From an uncultured bacterium (GTDB taxonomy: Bacteria > Desulfobacterota > Desulfobulbia > Desulfobulbales > Desulfobulbaceae), in the NCBI GenBank assembly GCA_903896915.1, contig CAITZN010000176.1, positions 1 to 5,964 of the forward strand: 5,964 nt of DNA. The letters run 5' to 3'. The first letter of the stretch is position 1; the number at the start of each line of letters is the position of its first letter. Below the pieces are notes generated by a model, which did no database searches, was not told where the DNA came from, and saw nothing but the letters and a program-made list of their open reading frames with translations. Both the position numbers and the translations under genes were made by a program. Shown here piece by piece: positions 1-5,964 of the stretch.

Positions 1-20
1 CCCCAAAACCCCAAAACCCC
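1..20. repeat. Ciliate-type telomeric repeat, C4A4C4A4C4
   Basis: The first 20 bases are two and a half perfect C4A4 units, ending in CCCC where the repeat stops. Hypotrich ciliates of the Oxytricha/Stylonychia group cap each macronuclear nanochromosome with a 20-bp double-stranded C4A4C4A4C4 tract, which matches this in sequence, length and phase. Euplotes uses the same unit, but its double-stranded tract is about 28 bp and it has a TTGAA motif about 17 bp inside; I do not see that motif there. Bacterial chromosomes do not carry such ends. The 5' position and C-strand orientation mean this is a left chromosome end. I am confident in the telomere identity; ciliate genus is inference. Confidence 0.88.
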
Positions 21-108
21 TGTGTTACCTGTCTAAGTTTGATAAATATACTAAATATAAAATATGTAATAGTGACGCTCGCTGGACTATTTGCTTTAGT
101 CTGCTTAT
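21..108. other. AT-rich subtelomere-like tract and ciliate/bacterial junction zone
   Basis: Bases 21-72 are only about 21% G+C, which fits the AT-rich non-coding DNA just inside hypotrich telomeres and is unlike the GC-richer bacterial genes downstream. Bases 73-108 are intermediate (about 44% G+C), so the change-over cannot be placed exactly. In the frame of the downstream gene there are stops at 70-72, 73-75 and 97-99, so bacterial coding homology cannot extend left of base 100 without a frameshift. The most likely junction lies between about 75 and 108. I see no gene, promoter or ribosome binding site here. Confidence 0.7.
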
Positions 109-798
109 GTGCAAACGGAAAAGATCCTGATTGACAGCCTGCGCCTCTTGAACTTTTTCGATGTCACTCCTCGCCTCCTCTCGGATGAGCGCTGCTGCGG
201 CCATGATCTGCTCTGGTCCGGAGACAAGGAAAATTTTGAACGCATCTCCCGCCTCAACATCGACCAGCTCAACAAGCTCGGTATCGAAACCGTGATCACG
301 GCCTGCCCGGAATGTTTCATGACCCTGCACACCACCTATGCGTCCCAGGGTCTCCCCATCAATTTTAAAGTGGTGCATATCTACGATTTCCTTGAAGAAC
401 AGATTGACAAGGGCGCGGTCGGTTTCAAGCCGCTGGATCGAAACATCACGTTCCAGGATTCTTGCCGGCTCGGCCGTCTGGAAAACCGAGTTGAGCTGCC
501 TCGCAAGCTGCTGCAGCGATTAAAACCGCTCAAGTTCGAAGAGATGAAGGAGTCAGGCGGGGCAGCGATCTGCTGCGGCAACAGCGCCTGGATCGGCTGC
601 GACAGTTTCAGCAAGGCTATGCAGGTCAAACGGCTGGAACAGGTGCAGGCCACCGGCAGCGATCTGTTGATCACCGCTTGCCCCAAGTGCCAGATACACC
701 TCAAGTGCGCTATGGAAGACCCCTTCCGACGCGAGCAGCTCAGTGTCGAGATGATGGATCTTACCAGTATTATCGCCCAGACCATCCGCTGGGAATGA
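109..798 (+). CDS. 5'-truncated CCG-domain iron-sulfur protein, HdrD/HdrB-like
   Basis: This is the C-terminal part of a heterodisulfide reductase-type protein that binds iron-sulfur clusters through cysteine-rich CCG domains. The second domain is complete: Cys119, then Cys155-Cys156-Gly, then CPKC at 191-194, spaced C-X35-CC-X34-C-X2-C. The first domain has Cys29-Cys30-Gly and CPEC at 66-69, but its leading Cys, expected 31-39 residues before Cys29, lies upstream of the open frame. The GTG at 109 is only the first possible start after a TAG at 97-99, has no convincing ribosome binding site, and is probably not the real start. The gene appears cut by the telomere junction. Complete relatives usually carry an N-terminal ferredoxin or membrane part, or about 290 residues in HdrB. 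It lies on the same strand as hdrA, 134 bases upstream, and probably passes electrons to or from that flavoprotein as the disulfide- or quinone-side subunit. HdrB and HdrD cannot be separated without the missing part. Confidence 0.85.
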   Translation: MQTEKILIDSLRLLNFFDVTPRLLSDERCCGHDLLWSGDKENFERISRLNIDQLNKLGIETVITACPECFMTLHTTYASQGLPINFKVVHIYDFLEEQIDKGAVGFKPLDRNITFQDSCRLGRLENRVELPRKLLQRLKPLKFEEMKESGGAAICCGNSAWIGCDSFSKAMQVKRLEQVQATGSDLLITACPKCQIHLKCAMEDPFRREQLSVEMMDLTSIIAQTIRWE

Positions 799-810
799 AG
801 AAGAGGTGGA

Positions 811-912
811 TAGACTTTTAGACTGTTAGACTTTTAGGAAAATCCTAAACACATACAGCCTAAATACCTACAGCCTATCTGTTCCTAAAAGCCTAAACAC
901 CTACAGCCTAAA
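811..912. repeat. Intergenic array of short direct and inverted repeats
   Basis: The spacer between the CCG protein and hdrA consists largely of short repeats. A 21-base unit starting CCTAAACAC occurs at 844-864 and 892-912 with 20 of 21 bases identical, and a more diverged copy overlaps the first at 859-879; the shared core is CCTACAGCCTA. On the left, TAGACTTTTA occurs at 811-820 and, shifted, at 827-836. The two halves are partly complementary: CTTTTAGGAA at 831-840 pairs perfectly with TTCCTAAAAG at 882-891, and TTTAGGA at 833-839 pairs with TCCTAAA at 843-849 around an AAA loop. There is no T-run after the stems, so an intrinsic terminator is unlikely. The RNA could fold to stabilise or attenuate the hdrA message, or the array may be a slippage-prone spacer. 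It does not have CRISPR architecture. Confidence 0.75.
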
Positions 913-920
913 AAGCTAAT

Positions 921-926
921 GGGAGA
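921..926 (+). promoter_or_regulatory. Ribosome binding site of hdrA
   Basis: GGGAGA lies six bases before the ATG at 933 and is a good Shine-Dalgarno sequence. It supports the 933 start, as does the HdrA N-terminal cysteine motif beginning about 20 codons later. It lies just after the repeat array, so folding of that array could affect its access. Confidence 0.75.
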
Positions 927-932
927 ACGAGC

Positions 933-3362
933 ATGTCAAAATTCACACCCGCAAAAACCTCCGCACTCGGTGATGCTGAACCCCGCATCGGTGTGTATGT
1001 CTGCCACTGCGGGCTTAATATTGCCCAGTCTGTCGACTGTCAAAGGGTTGCCGAGGGTGCCGCAGACACTGAGGGCGTCGTGATCTCGAAAGATATCGTC
1101 TATGCCTGTTCCGAGCCTGGACAGCAGCAGATCAAGCAGGATATTCTCGACAATGAGCTCGACCGGGTGGTGATCGCCTCCTGTTCGCCGCGTCTGCACG
1201 AGGCGACCTTCAAAAAGATGGTGGAGTCTGCGGGCCTCAACCCTTACATGTTCGACATGGCCAACCTGCGCGAACAGTGTAGCTGGGTGCATATGAACGA
1301 CCGTGAAAACGCCACCCTCAAGGCGGAAACCCTGGTCAACATGTCGATCGCCCGGGTCCGGCATCTCGAACCCCTGACCGAAGAAATCCTTCCGCTGACC
1401 GCTAAGACCCTGGTCATCGGCGGTGGCATTGCCGGCATTCAGGCAGCGCTCGATCTCGCCGACACCGGTTATGATGTCATCCTGGTGGAAAAAAATGCCT
1501 CCATCGGCGGGGTCATGGCCCAAATCGACAAGACCTTTCCAACGATGGATTGCGCTATTTGAATCTTAGGTCCTAAGATGACGGATGTCGGTCGACATCC
1601 ACGAATAAAGCTATTGACGTTGAGTGAAGTTGTTGATGTAAAGGGTTATGTCGGCAACTTTAAAGTAAAAATTATCAAGAAGGCCCGCTACGTCGACGAG
1701 ACCAGCTGCACCGCCTGCGGTGATTGCGCCAAAGTTTGTCCGGTGTTGCGTCCCGACGAATTCAATATTGGCCTGGGCTCGCGCAAAGCGATCTACTCGC
1801 CCTTTCCTCAGGCCGTGCCCTCCTCGTACCTGATCAATGCCAAGGAGTGCCTGGGCCACAATCCTGCGGTCTGCTCAAAGTGTGTCGAAGTCTGCGCCAA
1901 GGGCTGCATCAATTTCCACATGTCAGATGAGGAAATCATCGAGGAGGTGGGGACTATCATCGTCGCCACCGGTCTGCAACCCTATGACCCAACCGAGATG
2001 GACGAGTACGGCTACACCCGTTTTGACAATGTGCTCACCAGTCTCGAATTCGAGCGCCTGGTCAATGCCAGCGGCCCCACCAAAGGCTCGCTGATCCGAC
2101 CCTCGGATCGTGAGCATCCGAAATCAGTCGGGTTTATCCAGTGCGTGGGCTCGCGCTCCGCCAAAAATGGCGCGCGCTACTGCTCCAATATCTGTTGCAT
2201 GAACACCATCAAATCGACCCTGATCCTCAAAGAACATTACCCTGATATCGAGGTCAAGGTGTTCTATATAGATATACGTGCTTTTGGGAAAGGATTTGAG
2301 GACCTGTACACCCGTAGCCGCCGCATGGGCGCCCAATACATCCGCGGCCTGCCAGGATCGGTGGAGGAGATGGACCAAAAATCCCTGCGGATCGCCGTGG
2401 AGAATTCGGCTACCGGCAAACTGGAATTCCATGATCTGGACATGCTGGTTCTGGCCCAGGGCATGAAACCGGCACCCTCCACCCAGCGACTCCAAGAGAT
2501 CATGGGCTTGCAGCTAACCTCGGACGGTTTTTACTTGGAGGCCCATCCCAAATTGCAGCCGGTGGATGCCGCCACCCGCGGTATCTTCTATGCCGGCTGC
2601 GCTGAGGGACCCAAGGATATCAAGGAGAGCGTCACCCAGGCCTCGGCCGCCGCCATGCGGGCCATTCGCCTGATGCACAAGGGTGAGATCAGCACCGAAC
2701 CGATCACCTCGGTGGTCATCACCGAAAAGTGCAAGGCCTGCGGCAAATGCGCCGAAGTCTGCCCCTACAATGCAATCACGGTGGATGTGAAGAACAAGCG
2801 ACCGGCCGTGGTCAATTCAGCGGCCTGCTCCGGCTGCGGCACCTGTTCGGCCGAGTGCCGCTTTGACGCCATCAGCATGAACCACTTCACTGATGCCCAA
2901 ATCATGGGCCAGGTGGATTCCATGCTGGATATCGCTCCAGCAGAGAAGATTCTAGCCTTCGCGTGCAACTGGTGTTCTTATGCAGGTGCAGATTACGCCG
3001 GGGTTTCGCGCCTGCAGTACCCTGCCAATGTCCACCTGATCCGGGTCATGTGCTCAGGCCGGGTGGATGAGAAATTCATCTGGGAAGGATTTCGCCAAGG
3101 GGCGCCGGTGGTGCTGGTGAGCGGTTGCCATATCGGCGACTGCCACTACATTGACGCCAACCACTGGACCGAGAAACGGGTAGCCCGCATCCACAAGAAG
3201 ATGGAAAAAATCGGCCTGCGACCGGAACGGCTCCAGCTGGAATGGATCAGCGCCGCCGAAGGCATCCTTTTTGCCGAAACCATGAAAAAGATGGAGATCC
3301 TGCGCCGGAGCGTCACGGCGGAAGAGATTGCCGAAACCCAAAACATCCTCAGCAAGTTGTAA
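933..3362 (+). CDS. hdrA: Selenocysteine-containing HdrA fused to MvhD/FlpD domain
   Basis: This is the FAD- and iron-sulfur-containing HdrA subunit of a heterodisulfide reductase-type complex, the flavoprotein that splits or merges electron pairs between ferredoxin and a disulfide-side partner. The product has 809 residues if TGA at 1560-1562 is read as selenocysteine. Domains in order: N-terminal cysteine region (Cys24, 26, 59, 84, 116); FAD-binding GGGIAG at 163-168; Cys207-Ala-Ile-Sec210-Ile-Leu-Gly-Pro-Lys, where HdrA normally has a CxxC; inserted ferredoxin-like region (Cys259/262/265/269 and Cys306/314/317/321/325); a cluster site at Cys404, 417, 421, 422; two 4Fe-4S motifs (Cys600-610 and 632-642); and a C-terminal MvhD/FlpD-type 2Fe-2S domain from about 670 (Cys678, 681, 707, 732, 737). 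The parts before and after TGA are in the same frame, and homology runs straight across. The MvhD domain implies docking of a hydrogenase or Flx/pyridine-nucleotide dehydrogenase. Without selenocysteine reading it would appear as two genes, 933-1562 and 1578-3362. Confidence 0.92.
1560..1600 (+). promoter_or_regulatory. UGA selenocysteine codon and putative bacterial SECIS hairpin
   Basis: The in-frame TGA (1560-1562) is followed by two perfect stem-loops inside the coding sequence. The first, 1563-1579, pairs ATCTTAG with CTAAGAT around GTC. The second, 1583-1600, pairs GGATGTC (1583-1589) with GACATCC (1594-1600) around a GGTC loop at 1590-1593. A GGUC apical loop is what SelB contacts in the E. 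coli fdhF element, and its place 28-31 bases after the UGA is inside the range known for bacterial SECIS elements. The second stem is therefore the better candidate; the first is very close to the UGA and would be melted by the decoding ribosome. I see no clear bulged U in the second stem, unlike fdhF. Expected trans factors (SelA, SelB, SelC tRNA, SelD) are not in this window. Confidence 0.8.
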
Positions 3363-3378
3363 CCCCTCTGTTTCACCT

Positions 3379-3420
3379 GCCATGCCGGAGCTTACCAGAA
3401 GCCCCGGCATGGCTTTTTTT
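3379..3420 (+). terminator. Rho-independent terminator after hdrA
   Basis: GCCATGCCGG (3379-3388) pairs perfectly with CCGGCATGGC (3404-3413). After one A/C mismatch, an inner GCTT/AAGC helix (3390-3393 with 3399-3402) closes a five-base ACCAG loop. Seven T residues follow at 3414-3420. It starts 16 bases after the hdrA stop codon and closes the Hdr transcription unit, separating it from the sensory genes downstream. Confidence 0.93.
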
Positions 3421-3644
3421 CATCCCCCCTCCTAGACTTTGTCGTTGATAAGTCTCATTTGTTATCTGTAACTATTCAAGATAAAGGATAAAAAATCCGC
3501 ACCCCCTCTGTTCTAGCAACCTAGGCTGTAAACAGAACCGATCACAAAGCACCCTTGACACCACCTTCCATTTTGACCGATACTACAAAGAGAAAAGATC
3601 TGATAAAAGACTGACAAAACAGGAAGAACTTCGAGGGCAGGCCC
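3421..3644 (+). promoter_or_regulatory. Intergenic region with probable sigma70 promoter for the lipoprotein-kinase unit
   Basis: This gap has no gene that I can support. A consensus TTGACA at 3555-3560 is followed after 18 bases by GATACT at 3579-3584 (four of six matches to TATAAT), placing a start near 3591 and giving a leader of about 55 bases. Upstream, a short interrupted inverted repeat (TCTGTT at 3507-3512 with AACAGA at 3531-3536, enclosing CTAG at 3513-3516 and 3521-3524) could be an operator, but it is short enough to be chance. GAGGG at 3633-3637, seven bases before the ATG at 3645, is the likely ribosome binding site. Confidence 0.55.
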
Positions 3645-4649
3645 ATGAACAGATGGCTGACAATGGCAGGACTCTTTGTGTTTGGATGGGTCATGACCCT
3701 TCCCCTTTCCGCCTGTAAACCCGCACCAAAACCTACCGGCCCGCCTGAAAAAATCACCCTGGCTTATTCGACCGCATCCAACGCGACGCTTGTCCACATT
3801 GCCCTGACAAAAGGGTTCTTCACCGAAGAAGGGCTGGATGTTACGCCCCAGCCCCATGCCTTTGGTAAGCTTGCACTCAAAGCGGTCCTTGACGGAAAGG
3901 CGGACATCGCAACCGTGGCTGACACACCCTTTGTCTTTGCCGTCATGAATGGGGCCAAGATAACTACCCTGGCGACAATCCAGTCCTCCAACAAGAGTGA
4001 AGCCGTTGTGGCACGGCGGGCTCAAGGCATTACCAAAATAGCCGACCTCACAGGAAAAAATATTGGGGTAACTCTCGGCACGACTGCCGATTATTTTGTT
4101 GATACCCTGCTACTTGCCAATGGTGTGACCCGAAAGCAGGTGACACTTATCGACATGAAGCCCGATGAAATGGCCGCTGCCCTTGACCAGGGAACGGTTG
4201 ACGCTGTTGCAACATTTGACCCCACCGTCAAACAACTGGCCAGGCGACTGGGAGAGCACGGCATAGTATTTTACGGTGAGTCGCTCTACACCGAGATGTT
4301 CTGCGTTGCAGGGACGCAGGAATATGTGCAAAAAAATCCTGAAGCGATCAAAAAATTCATGAGAGCACTTATTAAGGCTGAAACCTTTACCCAACAGCAC
4401 ACCGAAGAAGCCCGGGGGTTAGTGGCTGCGTTCATCAACGTAGACAAGACTATTCTTGTTGAAGCGTTGAACGATATCGACTTCAGGATAACGCTGGACC
4501 AGGCCTTGCTGGTGAATTTTGAAGATCAGACGCGATGGTTACTGAAGAATAGATTTAGCTCCGGTACGGAAATGCCAAATTATCTCAACTATATCCATAT
4601 CGAAAGCCTTAAGGCTGTTAAACCAGAAGCGGTCAGCATAATTCACTAG
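3645..4649 (+). CDS. NMT1/SsuA/THI5-like substrate-binding lipoprotein
   Basis: This is a periplasmic substrate-binding-protein-type lipoprotein of the NMT1/THI5/SsuA/TauA class, whose members bind small organic ligands such as sulfonates, nitrate or thiamine precursors. Residues 1-24 form a lipoprotein signal: positively charged start, hydrophobic core, and lipobox LSAC with Cys24 as the lipidation site. Residue 25 is Lys, so there is no Asp retention signal. A proline-rich linker (26-34) leads to the first strand, ITLAYS (37-42), followed by the family pattern of a helix ending in KGFFTEEGLDV (56-66), then GKADIATVADTP (84-95) and GKNIGVTLGTT near 140. Its 334 residues are normal for the family. 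No permease or ATPase gene adjoins it; a histidine kinase follows 13 bases later, probably in the same transcript. The ligand cannot be told from the sequence. It could belong to a transporter encoded elsewhere or act as a sensor partner. Confidence 0.87.
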   Translation: MNRWLTMAGLFVFGWVMTLPLSACKPAPKPTGPPEKITLAYSTASNATLVHIALTKGFFTEEGLDVTPQPHAFGKLALKAVLDGKADIATVADTPFVFAVMNGAKITTLATIQSSNKSEAVVARRAQGITKIADLTGKNIGVTLGTTADYFVDTLLLANGVTRKQVTLIDMKPDEMAAALDQGTVDAVATFDPTVKQLARRLGEHGIVFYGESLYTEMFCVAGTQEYVQKNPEAIKKFMRALIKAETFTQQHTEEARGLVAAFINVDKTILVEALNDIDFRITLDQALLVNFEDQTRWLLKNRFSSGTEMPNYLNYIHIESLKAVKPEAVSIIH

Positions 4650-4653
4650 GAAG
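4648..4653 (+). promoter_or_regulatory. Ribosome binding site of the histidine kinase
   Basis: AGGAAG overlaps the TAG stop codon of the lipoprotein gene and lies nine bases before the ATG at 4663. Its overlap with the upstream stop supports translational linkage of the two genes and the choice of 4663 as the kinase start. Confidence 0.7.
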
Positions 4654-4662
4654 TAGCAAACC

Positions 4663-5964
4663 ATGCAAATCAAAACGAGGCTCAACCTTAATTCCTTCAT
4701 CTCTTTGAGCACGGTCGTCCTCATCATGCTTTCCCTTGGCTGGTCGTATCGGGCGACATCTATTGCAGACCAGAACATGGAACTGGTCCATAAAATGCGG
4801 AAGGTTGCCTTTGAAAGGATATTGTTGCGGGATGAATATTTATTATATCAAGAACCTCGGGCAACAGCCCAGTGGCACATTAAATCCGAAGCCCTCAGAA
4901 ACCTTCTGGTTGAGGCTAATACACGCTTCGACCAAAAAGCAGACAAGGTTTTGCTCCAGAGTGCACAAGAAAATTTTGCATCCACCTTCTCCGGTTTTTC
5001 AAAATTCGTGGAGGGGCACACCCAGCGGGACACCGACTTGAATACAAAGGTCGGCTTCAACGATGCAGAGTTACGGCAAATCAGCCAGGTGTTATTGAAG
5101 GCCTATACTCTGACTGATAACATTAACAGCTTGCATGAATCAGCCCAAACCAAGGCAAAAATCGCGCGGGACAGCGGGGCAATTATCATTGTGCTTTTCT
5201 TTCTTGGCGGCACATTTGCCATCATTATCAATTCAGCCGTTATCAGAAAAACCCTGACACAACGTCTAGCAACACTTGAAAGAGGGGTTGAGATCATTGG
5301 TGCTGGTAATCTCGATTATCGCATCGCTTTTGAGGGTGAGGATGAACTTTCCGCCCTGGCACAGGCAAGCAATAGCATGGCCGCCACCTTGAAGAAATCT
5401 TTTACCTCAGTGGATAATCTTGAGAAAGAAGTCGAGCAGCGCAAGCGAACAGAAGAAGAACTGCGGACAACCAGCGACTACCTTAACAAGCTGATTAATT
5501 ATGCTTCATCTCCCATTATCGTCTGGGATCAACAGTTTCGCATCACCCGTTTCAATCACGCCTTTGAAAAACTGACAGGGAAGATGGAGCAGGAGGTTCT
5601 CGGCCAATCCCTGGAGATACTTTTCCCACCTGATCTGGTCGAGACCTCCATAGATCGAATCAACACAATGCTGAGTAGCAAAAGTAGGGAGTCCGTCGAA
5701 ATAAATTTCCAACACATCAAGGGATCGGTGCGCACCGTCCTCTGGAACTCGGCCACGCTCTTTGCAGCCGACGGGGTGACACCTCTGGCCACCATCGCCC
5801 AAGGCCAAAATATCACCAAACGAAAGCAAGCTGAAACAAAACTGGCCGCCACAATCGAAGACCTGCGACGCTCCAACCAAGAGCTGGAACAGTTCGCCTA
5901 TGTTGCCTCACACGACCTGCAGGAGCCACTACGCATGGTGACGAGCTACACCCAGCTACTGGCC
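4663..5964 (+). CDS. Membrane sensor histidine kinase (HAMP-PAS-HisKA), 3' end outside window
   Basis: The frame is open from ATG 4663 to the window end, giving 434 codons without a stop. It encodes the sensory half of a membrane-bound two-component histidine kinase. A first membrane helix at about 10-29 is followed by a mainly helical, charged extracytoplasmic region (about 30-171) containing [12 protein letters not shown], then a second membrane helix at about 172-192. A HAMP linker follows (about 193-247, with GAGNLDYRI and EDELSALA), then a coiled segment with [12 protein letters not shown], a PAS domain (about 271-385, with [19 protein letters not shown]) ending in NITKRKQAE, a coiled coil, and the HisKA H-box [14 protein letters not shown] with phospho-accepting His417. 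The ATP-binding domain is lost to the window edge. It starts 13 bases after the lipoprotein gene, suggesting that the kinase senses that protein or its ligand. No cognate response regulator is visible. Confidence 0.92.
   Translation, partial: MQIKTRLNLNSFISLSTVVLIMLSLGWSYRATSIADQNMELVHKMRKVAFERILLRDEYLLYQEPRATAQWHIKSEALRNLLVEANTRFDQKADKVLLQSAQENFASTFSGFSKFVEGHTQRDTDLNTKVGFNDAELRQISQVLLKAYTLTDNINSLHESAQTKAKIARDSGAIIIVLFFLGGTFAIIINSAVIRKTLTQRLATLERGVEIIGAGNLDYRIAFEGEDELSALAQASNSMAATLKKSFTSVDNLEKEVEQRKRTEEELRTTSDYLNKLINYASSPIIVWDQQFRITRFNHAFEKLTGKMEQEVLGQSLEILFPPDLVETSIDRINTMLSSKSRESVEINFQHIKGSVRTVLWNSATLFAADGVTPLATIAQGQNITKRKQAETKLAATIEDLRRSNQELEQFAYVASHDLQEPLRMVTSYTQLLA

Noticed and set aside
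1..20. Euplotes telomere or a simple-sequence bacterial repeat
   Set aside because: The tract is exactly 20 bases in the Oxytricha/Stylonychia phase, and the Euplotes TTGAA motif is not found about 17 bases inside. Two and a half exact C4A4 units at a sequence end are unlikely as a bacterial repeat.
25..378. Minus-strand open frame spanning the junction
   Set aside because: It runs antisense to the well-supported CCG gene and crosses from AT-rich ciliate-like DNA into bacterial DNA. No recognisable motif is present.
811..912. CRISPR array
   Set aside because: Repeat copies overlap or are irregularly spaced, units are only about 21 bases, and spacers are not of uniform length.
1560..1562. 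TGA read as Trp or Gly through a changed genetic code
   Set aside because: The upstream CCG gene ends naturally at a TGA, the other frames contain no similar internal TGA, and the position normally holds Cys rather than Trp or Gly. Selenocysteine fits better.
1563..1579. First hairpin as an attenuator or terminator
   Set aside because: There is no T-run after it and it lies inside a conserved coding motif.
1578..3362. A separate gene starting at ATG 1578
   Set aside because: It is in the same frame as 933-1559, has no ribosome binding site, lacks the FAD-binding half, and its first residues continue a conserved HdrA motif begun before the TGA. It is the second part of one selenoprotein gene.
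4736..5041. Small + strand open frame of about 100 codons
   Set aside because: It overlaps the histidine kinase in another frame, has no ribosome binding site and no recognisable domain, whereas the kinase frame has clear HAMP, PAS and HisKA motifs.

Overview
This window looks like a bacterial fragment joined at its left end to a ciliate chromosome end. Bases 1-20 are exactly C4A4C4A4C4, the double-stranded telomere of macronuclear nanochromosomes in Oxytricha/Stylonychia-type hypotrich ciliates. They are followed by about 50 bases of AT-rich, subtelomere-like DNA. From about base 75-110 onward the sequence is bacterial: GC-richer, with Shine-Dalgarno sites, a rho-independent terminator and closely packed genes on the + strand. 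The protein types are heterodisulfide-reductase-like electron-transfer proteins with a selenocysteine HdrA, then an NMT1/SsuA-like lipoprotein and a PAS/HAMP histidine kinase. They suggest an anaerobic Desulfobacterota (deltaproteobacterial, perhaps Desulfobulbales-like) organism. That placement is inferred from recognised protein families; no search was run.

Layout. 1-~108: telomere, AT-rich tract and junction. 109-798: 3' part of a two-CCG-domain HdrD/HdrB-like iron-sulfur protein, which lost its 5' end at the junction. 799-932: an intergenic array of short direct and inverted repeats. 933-3362: one 809-codon hdrA gene fused to an MvhD/FlpD domain, interrupted by an in-frame TGA at 1560-1562 that is best read as selenocysteine (Cys207-Ala-Ile-Sec210). 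Two perfect hairpins follow directly, and the second (1583-1600) has a GGUC loop like the E. coli fdhF SECIS. 3379-3420: strong terminator. 3421-3644: intergenic region with a sigma70-like promoter. 3645-4649: periplasmic-binding-protein-like lipoprotein. 4663-5964: membrane sensor histidine kinase, cut by the window end just after its phospho-accepting His.

How the genes work together. The CCG protein and the HdrA-MvhD fusion probably form a soluble or membrane-associated Hdr-type complex that moves electrons, possibly by flavin-based bifurcation, between ferredoxin, a disulfide or quinone-side partner, and a hydrogenase or Flx-type dehydrogenase docking at the MvhD domain. After the terminator, the lipoprotein and kinase form a separate transcription unit 13 bases apart. 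No transporter permease or ATPase is visible, so the lipoprotein may be a ligand-sensing partner of the kinase.

The points most worth following are the selenocysteine HdrA with its tandem hairpins and surrounding low-GC patch, and the origin of the telomere junction (artefact or real).
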